Of a DNA stretch of 64,000 bases, positions 27,116-33,806 are shown piece after piece (within the stretch, counting starts at the first letter, position 1; every line of letters begins with the position of its first letter). Source of the stretch: Asticcacaulis sp. AND118 (GTDB taxonomy: Bacteria > Pseudomonadota > Alphaproteobacteria > Caulobacterales > Caulobacteraceae); contig NZ_CP084910.1 of the NCBI RefSeq assembly GCF_020535245.1, positions 2,456,501-2,520,500 on the forward strand, given 5' to 3'. The notes under the pieces were generated by a model, which was not told the origin of the DNA, searched no databases, and saw only the letters and a program-made list of their open reading frames with translations. Position numbers and translations under genes: made by a program.

Positions 27116-28033
27116 TTATGGCAATGCCCGGATAAACCGGCACACCACCGCCGCCGAATTTTCCGACGCTAGCGCCATGAAGGTCGCCATCTGGTTGGCG
27201 TGTTCATCCCCGCCCGCCAGATCGGACAGGCTGCGGAAAACGATGAACGGCACGTCGTTGGCGAACGCCACCTGCCCCACCGCCGCGCTCTCCATATCGG
27301 CCACGCGCGCATTGAAGGCGCGATGCAGATAGTCGCGATAATCGGCATTATCGACAAAGGCCGGCGATGACACGGCATCCCCGCCGACATGCAGTTGCGG
27401 CTTGTGATCCAGACACCGCCCGTCGCTCGTGCAATGCGCCAGTTCGGTCTGCTCAAGCTGCGCGGCAACGGCCAGCATGGCCGGATCGGCCTCGAACCAC
27501 ACCTTGGGCTTTGGCGCGTGCTTGGCGCTGCCGACCACCACAGAATTGGGGATGAGCATGCCGTAGGCTTCTATGCCTTCCGGGGCCCAGGTCAGCCAGT
27601 CGGGCTTGACGAAACCCGTCGCCGTCTGGCGGCCCATAATGGTTTCCAGCGATTGCGCCCAGCGCGCCGGCGCGACCACGTCACCGATCTTCAGCGACGG
27701 GTCGATGCCGCCGGCAATGCCCGAAAAGACGATACGCTCGACGTGAAAGCGGTCGATGAGGATCTGGGTGTTCATGGCCGCATTGACCATGGACATGCTC
27801 GACATGGTCAGCACCACCGGCTTGTCTTCCAGCGTGCCGGTGACGAACTTCATGCCGTTGATGCTGTGGCTCCTGGCGTCCTTCAACCGTCCGATCAGGG
27901 CTTCCCACTCCGGCTCGAAGGCCGAGATGACGCCGATGCGCGGGGTCTTGTCCAGATATTCCGCCGCCCGCGCTTCCGTCGTCATCGCCACGCCCATCAC
28001 CATCGTCAGACAGAGGATCAAGACACGCCACAT
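27116..28033 (-). CDS. exported nucleosidase/phosphorylase of the MTA/SAH nucleosidase fold
   Basis: A 305-residue protein that begins with a signal peptide (MWRVLILCLTMVMGVAMTTEARA), so it should act in the periplasm. The rest has the PNP/MTAN fold: RIGVISAFEPEWEALIGRL, FSGIAGGIDPSLKIGDVV, the purine site VADMESAAVGQVAFANDVPFIVFRSLSDLAG with the conserved ME and the catalytic Asp. Cys pairs (HCTSDGRC) would suit an exported protein. It probably splits nucleosides and frees a base for the adjacent permease. AGGGGTGAT precedes the start. The in-frame ATG at 28180 lies within the lyase gene and is rejected. Confidence 0.85.
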   Translation of the reverse strand: MWRVLILCLTMVMGVAMTTEARAAEYLDKTPRIGVISAFEPEWEALIGRLKDARSHSINGMKFVTGTLEDKPVVLTMSSMSMVNAAMNTQILIDRFHVERIVFSGIAGGIDPSLKIGDVVAPARWAQSLETIMGRQTATGFVKPDWLTWAPEGIEAYGMLIPNSVVVGSAKHAPKPKVWFEADPAMLAVAAQLEQTELAHCTSDGRCLDHKPQLHVGGDAVSSPAFVDNADYRDYLHRAFNARVADMESAAVGQVAFANDVPFIVFRSLSDLAGGDEHANQMATFMALASENSAAVVCRFIRALP

Positions 28034-28091
28034 AATATCACCCCTTCGCAAATGCGAAAGGCTAACGCGCGACGGCGCAGGACGCAAACAA

Positions 28092-29957
28092 TTACTGCAC
28101 TTCGAGGCGGATGGCGTCGTACATGACCTGACCCGGCGCGGCGGTGCCGGGGGCCTGATCGTCATCGGCGGCCGCCGCATCGACGGCCTTGACCCGCGCC
28201 GGATCGAAGGCTTGACCGTCGGCGTGACGGAAGGTCAGATCGTTCTCGCCTTTGAGCAGCGCGGCATCGAAGCTCAGGGTTATGAGGTTATAGTTCTGAT
28301 CCTGCATGCCGCCGCGATAGCCGGCCGTGCCGGTCTTGGGCAGGCGGATGGCCCCGATCTCCTGACCGTTCAGCGCCACACGCACGTCGGTCAGCGTACC
28401 CTTTGCTGGCTGCGCCGAGGCGATGCCGATCGTCAGCGTCCCTTTACCGGCCTGCGGTGCGGCCTTGAAACGCAGGTGCCAAGCCGGGTCCTTAACGTAC
28501 CACGACCACTGCGCGTAGTTCCAGTCGCGGGCCGGCACGCTGCGGCCGATGGTGTAATCGACATCGTTGGGGAATTGCTGCGGGTAGAGGGTGAACATCT
28601 GATAGCCGCGCGAATCGTCGCCATTGCGGAACTCCGCCGCCTGACGGTCGAACGTCCCCAACTGCCACAGGGTCCTGCCGTGCGTTTGCCTGTCCCAGAA
28701 AATGGTGCCGGCATCCTGCTCGCCCGCGGTGATGGTCACGGTGCGGCCGGTCAGGTCGTTCGGCTGATCGGCGCCGGTAACGCTCAGCGCATAGGTCCCC
28801 GGCGCAATGCCGTCGATGCGGAACTGCCCGTCGGCATAGACGTCGCCCCAATAGTTATAACCCTTGACGCTGTCCGCCCAGTTGGCTTTCAGGTCCGACA
28901 GCACCACCTTGCTCTTGCCCGCCGCCGCGCCGTTCAGACGCACCTCACCGGTCAGGGTGCCGCGCTTTCTGGCGTATTCCGGCGCGCTGACGAAATCATA
29001 GGGCCATTGGGCCTTTTCCACCGCCAGTTGCCGGTCGATATCGAACCACAGGCGGTTGGGCGTCGACGCCGGATTGGCGTAGATCAGGAAGGGGCCATAG
29101 ACCTTGGACCAGTCTTCGCCCGCCTGCACATCAACGGATTTCGCGCCGAAATGCGCCGATTGCAGCACGCGCAGCAGCACATCGTCGTGCACGGTCTGGC
29201 CCTGCTTGATCGGTCCGCCATTGTGATATTCGGGCGAGGCCTCAATCATCCAGATGCCGCGGCTTCTGTCCGCCTCGACCGCCAGCGTGCCATAGGCCGA
29301 CACATCGCCCCAATAGACCGAATTGAGATATTTGGTCTTCACCGTCCCGTCGGCCAGCCGGAAGGTGGCGTCCATCAGCTTCTGCGTCACCTCGGCGCGC
29401 GGGATGCGGATGAGATTGTTGCGCGAAATGGTCCAGGCGTTGAACACGTCCGGCGAGGTGCGCAGGACAAAGCGCGTCTGCCACAACCGCGCCGCGGGCT
29501 GGTCGGCCGGATGCCGGAAGACCACATAGGCGTATAACCCCGGCAGGCCGTCCTTCATCACGTAATGCCGCTCGGCCTTGAACGGGAAATGCTCGGTCGG
29601 GCCGCTGGTGATCTTTACATCGGCCAGCGCCGCCGTGGCGGTGGTCAGTTCGACCGTCGTCGTCTGAGGGTTCGGGCGGTAATAGCCCTTCTTCGGCGCA
29701 GGCGTGATGGTCGGCCCCAGCGCCTCGGCATTGGCATCCCAGTAGAGTTTCTGGCCCTTTTGCACCATCTCCACCGCTCCGTCGCGCAGGTCCCTAAACG
29801 ACACCACATCGCCGTTGGCGTCGATCACCGCTTCGACCAGCCCGTTATTGAGCGTCAGCCGGCCCTCGACGCGGGTCGCCGTAACCTGAGCGGCGGCGGG
29901 CATAACACCCAGCAGGAGGAGAACCGGCAGGACGGCTTTGAGAGCAATGGATTTCAC
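28092..29957 (-). CDS. rhamnogalacturonan endolyase, polysaccharide lyase family 4
   Basis: A 621-residue exported enzyme (signal peptide MKSIALKAVLPVLLLLGVMPAAAQ). Three domains fit the PL4 layout: a large beta-sandwich lyase domain (about 25-330, with YNTNY-like and HFPFKAERHYVMKDGLPGLYAYVVFRHP segments), a fibronectin-type domain with GQFRIDGIAPGTYALSV (about 340-420), and a carbohydrate-binding domain (about 435-621, WYVKDPAWHLRFKA, GTLTIGIASAQ). It cuts the rhamnose-galacturonate backbone of pectin by beta-elimination. It shares its strand with the nucleosidase 58 bases downstream, but a functional link is not evident. Confidence 0.88.
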   Translation of the reverse strand: MKSIALKAVLPVLLLLGVMPAAAQVTATRVEGRLTLNNGLVEAVIDANGDVVSFRDLRDGAVEMVQKGQKLYWDANAEALGPTITPAPKKGYYRPNPQTTTVELTTATAALADVKITSGPTEHFPFKAERHYVMKDGLPGLYAYVVFRHPADQPAARLWQTRFVLRTSPDVFNAWTISRNNLIRIPRAEVTQKLMDATFRLADGTVKTKYLNSVYWGDVSAYGTLAVEADRSRGIWMIEASPEYHNGGPIKQGQTVHDDVLLRVLQSAHFGAKSVDVQAGEDWSKVYGPFLIYANPASTPNRLWFDIDRQLAVEKAQWPYDFVSAPEYARKRGTLTGEVRLNGAAAGKSKVVLSDLKANWADSVKGYNYWGDVYADGQFRIDGIAPGTYALSVTGADQPNDLTGRTVTITAGEQDAGTIFWDRQTHGRTLWQLGTFDRQAAEFRNGDDSRGYQMFTLYPQQFPNDVDYTIGRSVPARDWNYAQWSWYVKDPAWHLRFKAAPQAGKGTLTIGIASAQPAKGTLTDVRVALNGQEIGAIRLPKTGTAGYRGGMQDQNYNLITLSFDAALLKGENDLTFRHADGQAFDPARVKAVDAAAADDDQAPGTAAPGQVMYDAIRLEVQ

Positions 29958-30020
29958 GGAGACTTACCTGAGCGTTTTGTTTATCGCTCGTCAAACGTCA
30001 GGAATGCTCAAATTCCGTCG

Positions 30021-30464
30021 CTATCTCAAAGCAGCGGCGAGAGCGATCAAGGTAGCCCGCAGGTCGCGGATGCGGTCCTCACCGACCAGCGCCGCGCAGC
30101 GAGTTTCAAATTCCAGACTGATGCCGATCAGGTGCGATCGAACGCTCAGACCCCGTTCGGTCAGCATGACGCGCTTGGCGCGCCCGTCCTGCGGGTCCGG
30201 CCCGATCGTCACATAACCGAGCGCCTCCAGATCGGCGGTCAGATAGGCCATGCTCTGCTTGGTCATCTGCGCTGCTTCGGCCAGGTCCGACACGCGCGCC
30301 CCTTCGGGCGTCACATAACGGAACAGGCTCGAATGGGCCGGGCGAATGTCAGGGAAGCCGTGCGCCGCAAGGCTGGCATAGACTTCCTTTTGCAGCAGTT
30401 CGTAGGGCTGGCGCAGCAACTGGCCAAGGGTCGGGGTTTCGCTGAAAGGGGGCACATTACGCAT
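30021..30464 (-). CDS. MarR-family transcriptional regulator
   Basis: A 147-residue protein with the MarR winged helix: AHSSLFRYVTPEGARVSDLAEAAQMTKQSMAYLTADLEALGYVTIGPDPQDGRAKRVMLTERG, including the D-P-Q-D-G-R-A-K wing. It is divergent from the SnoaL-like gene. The 95-base intergenic region has two copies of GACAG-N5-CTG-A/T-C, so it probably controls both directions. The inducing ligand is unknown. Confidence 0.88.
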   Translation of the reverse strand: MRNVPPFSETPTLGQLLRQPYELLQKEVYASLAAHGFPDIRPAHSSLFRYVTPEGARVSDLAEAAQMTKQSMAYLTADLEALGYVTIGPDPQDGRAKRVMLTERGLSVRSHLIGISLEFETRCAALVGEDRIRDLRATLIALAAALR

Positions 30465-30484
30465 AATTAAGGCGATAGCAGATT

Positions 30485-30499
30485 GACAGACAAACTGTC
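30485..30499. promoter_or_regulatory. candidate MarR operator 1
   Basis: GACAG ACAAA CTGTC overlaps a TTGACA at 30483-30488 that could be the -35 box of the plus-strand gene, with TATAAG downstream at 30504-30509 (15-base spacing). Confidence 0.55.
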
Positions 30500-30522
30500 C
30501 ATATATAAGCGACGCTCAGTTA

Positions 30523-30537
30523 GTCAGATTATCTGTC
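30523..30537. promoter_or_regulatory. candidate MarR operator 2
   Basis: Read on the minus strand it is GACAG ATAAT CTGAC, the same half-sites and spacing as 30485-30499. The centres are 38 bases apart. Confidence 0.5.
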
Positions 30538-30559
30538 TTTTATTGAAACAGGATACGCT

Positions 30560-31030
30560 ATGACCGCCTTCGCCTATAAGTTACCCGACCATGACCGCAC
30601 GGAAGCCCCGATGACCCGCGACCAGATCCTCCAGCGCAATCTCGACATCGTCGACGCCCATATGAAGGGCGAAGGCCAAGACCCGGCCTCGGTCATGGAC
30701 CTCTACACCGACGACATCGTGCTGGAGATGCCGACCCGCGGCATGACCCTCACCGGCAAGGCCGCCATCGAGGCCAATTACCGCCGCATGTTCGGCGCGA
30801 TGGAGTTGCTGGGGTTCGAACCGATCGACCGCTTTGCCACCGAAGACCGCGTGGTCGACGACTGCCGCGTGCGTTTCAAACTGCTGCGCGAAGGTTTCGA
30901 CAAGGCACCTCTGCCTATCGGCTCGACCGTTGAACTGCGCCTCGTCCATATCTTCCATCTGCGCGACGGCCTGATCTGCCATGAGACCGTGGTCGAGGGC
31001 TGGACGCAGATCGAAGAACCTTCCCGATGA
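30560..31030 (+). CDS. SnoaL-like/NTF2-fold protein
   Basis: A 156-residue protein. After a short N-terminus, the SnoaL-like fold is seen: RNLDIVDAHMKGEGQDPASVMDLYTDDIVLEMPTRGMTLTGKAAIEANYRRMFGAM, followed by strands ending in LVHIFHLRDGLICHETVVEGW. The family includes isomerases, dehydratases and ligand-binding proteins. AGGATACGCT precedes the ATG. It is divergent from the MarR gene and overlaps a tiny downstream gene by ATGA. Its ligand is unknown. Confidence 0.8.
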   Translation: MTAFAYKLPDHDRTEAPMTRDQILQRNLDIVDAHMKGEGQDPASVMDLYTDDIVLEMPTRGMTLTGKAAIEANYRRMFGAMELLGFEPIDRFATEDRVVDDCRVRFKLLREGFDKAPLPIGSTVELRLVHIFHLRDGLICHETVVEGWTQIEEPSR

Positions 31031-31140
31031 CCGCGCGCTGGTTCCTGCGTCTGACTGTCGGCGGTTCGGTCATCACCTTCGGTTCGATGCTGCTCTTTGT
31101 ATGGATCGTCTTCCGCCACACGGGGCTACAACGGGCATAA
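31027..31140 (+). CDS. 37-residue single-span membrane peptide
   Basis: The frame starts in an ATGA overlap with the SnoaL-like gene and ends one base before the terminator hairpin. It encodes MTARWFLRLTVGG followed by a hydrophobic stretch (SVITFGSMLLFVWIVF) and a short basic end (RHTGLQRA). The coupling, the membrane segment and the exact fit up to the terminator argue for a real small gene; no family is recognised. Confidence 0.6.
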   Translation: MTARWFLRLTVGGSVITFGSMLLFVWIVFRHTGLQRA

Positions 31141-31172
31141 AAAAAAGCGCCCTTCGCAGGGCGCTTTTTCTT
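31141..31172. terminator. bidirectional terminator between the SnoaL unit and the symporter
   Basis: AAAAAAGCGCCCT TCGC AGGGCGCTTTTTC: a 7-bp GC stem with A-run and T-run on its two sides, located between convergent genes. Confidence 0.88.
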
Positions 31173-31187
31173 TTCCGGCGCGACAGT

Positions 31188-32777
31188 CTACCAAAGCAGG
31201 CCATAGAGCGCGACCAGCACGATCACCACGCCGATGGCCAGCACATTGAACGCCGTCGAGGTCTTGAAGCTCACCCCTTCCAGCGTCAGGGTCGAGACCG
31301 GCTTCCGGTTCGGCACGATCAGCGACACCAGCACGCATAGGGCCAGCGACGCCAGGAAGACATAGCCGACGCGGTCCATGAACGGCACGTCGGGCAGGAC
31401 GTATTTGGCGACGGTCGACAGGATGACCGACGCCGCCACGGCGACGAAGGCCCCGGCGGTCGAGCAACGCTTCCAGAACATGCCGAGAGCGAAGATGACC
31501 ACGATCCCCGGCGTGAAGAAGCCGGTGAATTCCTGGATGAACTGGAAGGCCTGATCGGTCTTGCCCAGCAGCGGTTGCGCCACGGCCATGGCCACGATCA
31601 CCGACACCACCGAGGCGATGCGGCCTACGGTGACCAGCTTCTGATCCGGGATGTCCTTCTTCAGCGGCGCGACCACATCCAGCGTGAAGATGGTCGAGAT
31701 CGAATTGATCTTCGACGCCAGCGAGGCGACGATCGCCGCCACCAGCGCCGCGAAGACCAGCCCCAGCAGGCCGTTCGGCAGAAGCTGCATCATGGCCGGA
31801 TAGGCGTGATCGGCCTTTTCGATATTCGGCGCAAGGATCAGCGCCGCGAGGCCCGGAAACACCACGATCACCGGCATCAGCAGCTTGAGATAGGCCGCAA
31901 ACGCAATGCCCTTCTGCGCCTCGCCCAGCGACTTGGCCGCCAGCGCGCGCTGGATGATGTACTGGTTGAAGCCCCAGTAGGAGATGTTCATGATCCACAG
32001 GCCGCCGACCAGAACGGCGATGCCGGGCAAGTCCATATAGTGCGGCGAGTCCTTCGACAGGATCATGTCGAAATGTTCGGGGAACTGCGTGTAGAGCGTA
32101 TTCAGACCGCCCATGACGCCCGCTTCTCCGCCGATCTTCGAAAAGGAGATAAAAACGATGATCAGGCCGCCGAGGATCAGCAGGAACACCTGCACGATGT
32201 CGGTCAGGGCCACGGCCTTCAGACCGCCATTGATCTGATAGGCCAGAGCGAACAGGCCTATGGCGATAATAGCGTAAATGGGCTCGACGCCGGTGACGCC
32301 TGAGATCGCCGTGGCCCCGAGCCACAGGATCGAGGTCAGGTTGACGAACACGTACAGCACCAGCCAGAAGATGGCCATCAGGTACTTCACGCTGGGGCCG
32401 AACCTCTGTTCCAGGAAGCCGGGCATGGTCATGACGCCGTTCTTGATGAAGACCGGCAGGAAATACTTGCCCACAATGATCAGGGTGATCGCCGCCATCC
32501 ATTCGTAGGAGGCGATGGCCAGACCGATGCGGAAACCGGAACCCGACATGCCGATGATCTGCTCGGCCGAGATATTGGCGGCGATGAGCGACGCCCCGAT
32601 GGCCCACCACGGCAACTGATTGCCGGCGAGGAAATAGCCCTTGGAGGTGACCGCCTCGTTGGTCTTGCGGCGCGACACCACCTGCGCCAGAATGAAGATG
32701 CCGACGATATAGGCCAGCAGTATGTAGAGATCGATGTCGGCCAGTATGTTGGTCGACGGTAGATAGCTTGACAGCAT
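31188..32777 (-). CDS. sodium/solute symporter (SSS family, SGLT type)
   Basis: A 529-residue inner-membrane protein with about 14 helices. The match is best to sodium/sugar symporters of the vSGLT type: SRRKTNEAVTSKGYFLAGNQLPWWAIGASLIAANISAEQIIGMSGSGF, then GFNQYIIQRALAAKSLGEAQKGI (the SSS signature) and SLASKINSISTIFTLDV with the Ser residues of the second sodium site. It likely imports a hexose or a related sugar. GGGGG precedes the ATG. It is divergent from the ThuA-like gene. Confidence 0.9.
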   Translation of the reverse strand: MLSSYLPSTNILADIDLYILLAYIVGIFILAQVVSRRKTNEAVTSKGYFLAGNQLPWWAIGASLIAANISAEQIIGMSGSGFRIGLAIASYEWMAAITLIIVGKYFLPVFIKNGVMTMPGFLEQRFGPSVKYLMAIFWLVLYVFVNLTSILWLGATAISGVTGVEPIYAIIAIGLFALAYQINGGLKAVALTDIVQVFLLILGGLIIVFISFSKIGGEAGVMGGLNTLYTQFPEHFDMILSKDSPHYMDLPGIAVLVGGLWIMNISYWGFNQYIIQRALAAKSLGEAQKGIAFAAYLKLLMPVIVVFPGLAALILAPNIEKADHAYPAMMQLLPNGLLGLVFAALVAAIVASLASKINSISTIFTLDVVAPLKKDIPDQKLVTVGRIASVVSVIVAMAVAQPLLGKTDQAFQFIQEFTGFFTPGIVVIFALGMFWKRCSTAGAFVAVAASVILSTVAKYVLPDVPFMDRVGYVFLASLALCVLVSLIVPNRKPVSTLTLEGVSFKTSTAFNVLAIGVVIVLVALYGLLW

Positions 32778-32928
32778 GACTGCCCCCTGTTTGTTTTTGC
32801 AGCGTCTGTTGCGCTACAATTGTCACACAATTAATCGAAATTTACGATTTGGCAATGTGCAATCGACGGCATGAACCCTCGTCCGCGTTATCAATAATAA
32901 TCGGCATTTATAACAACCGGGAGAAACC

Positions 32929-33771
32929 ATGCTGCGCTTCGTTGCGGTCACCGCCGCCCTCACCCTGAGCTTCGCCGCCGCCCCTGCCCTTGCTGAAACC
33001 AAACCCATCAAGGTGCTGATCGTCAGCGGCGGGTGCTGTCACGACTATCCGCAGCAGCGCGAGATACTGGAAACCGGGCTGAAGGCGCGGCTCAAGGTCG
33101 AGGTGTCGCACCTCTATTACGACCCGAAACCCGGCGAACAGGCGACGCGCCCCAAACTGCCCCTCTTCTCCGATCCGAACTATGGCGACGGATATGACGT
33201 GATCGTGCACAACGAATGCGCCGCCGATGAAAGCGATCCGGCCGTGCTCGATGCCGTTCTGGCCCCGCACCAAAAGGGCGTGCCGGGCGTCAACCTGCAC
33301 TGCGCCATGCACTCCTATCGTTCGGGTGCCTACCGTCAGCCGGTCGCAGCCGGTGACGCCAATGCGCGCTGGTTCGAATATGTCGGCATCCAGTCGTCGG
33401 GCCACGGGCCGCAGTCGCCGATCACTCTGAGCATCGCCGATGCGGCCCATCCGATCACGCGCGGCCTCAGCGGTTGGACGACGACGAAGGACGAGCTTTA
33501 CAACAACCTCACCCAGTTCGGCGTGACGCCGTTGATCACCGGCATTCAGCCCGAAGCCGTCAAGCCGGAAGAGCGCAGTCTGCGTTACACGGTGGCGTGG
33601 ACGCACAGCTATGGCCCGAAACAGGCGCGCGTCTTTTCGACGACGCTGGCTCACAATGAGGCCAATATGCGCGAAGCCGCCTATCTCGATCTGGTGGCCC
33701 GCGGCGTGGCCTGGGCTACCGGGCATCTGACCGCAGACGGGCAGATCGATAAAAAATACGCGGCAGAGTGA
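32929..33771 (+). CDS. exported ThuA-like protein
   Basis: A 280-residue protein with a signal peptide (MLRFVAVTAALTLSFAAAPALA). The ThuA fold, a class I glutamine-amidotransferase-like domain, is seen in KPIKVLIVSGGCCHDYPQQREIL, YDVIVHNECAADESD, GVPGVNLHCAMHSYR and a late HSYGPKQARVFSTTLAHNEANM segment. ThuA-like proteins are linked to trehalose or other sugar use; their reaction is not well established. It is divergent from the sugar symporter, which supports a role in sugar metabolism. Confidence 0.85.
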   Translation: MLRFVAVTAALTLSFAAAPALAETKPIKVLIVSGGCCHDYPQQREILETGLKARLKVEVSHLYYDPKPGEQATRPKLPLFSDPNYGDGYDVIVHNECAADESDPAVLDAVLAPHQKGVPGVNLHCAMHSYRSGAYRQPVAAGDANARWFEYVGIQSSGHGPQSPITLSIADAAHPITRGLSGWTTTKDELYNNLTQFGVTPLITGIQPEAVKPEERSLRYTVAWTHSYGPKQARVFSTTLAHNEANMREAAYLDLVARGVAWATGHLTADGQIDKKYAAE

Positions 33772-33791
33772 TCTGCCGCGTATCGTTTTCG
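33756..33791. terminator. terminator between thuA-like and GH3 genes
   Basis: A perfect 12-bp stem ATACGCGGCAGA / TCTGCCGCGTAT with a GTGA loop, followed by CGTTTTC. The loop holds the ThuA stop codon, so the last codons of the gene form the left arm. It lies between convergent genes. Confidence 0.8.
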
Positions 33792-33806
33792 GTCCTATGA
33801 CTTAGC

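Noticed and set aside
32833-32849. AATCG..CGATT inverted repeat in the symporter/ThuA promoter region
   Set aside because: Short arms in an AT-rich promoter; too weak to call an operator without a second copy.
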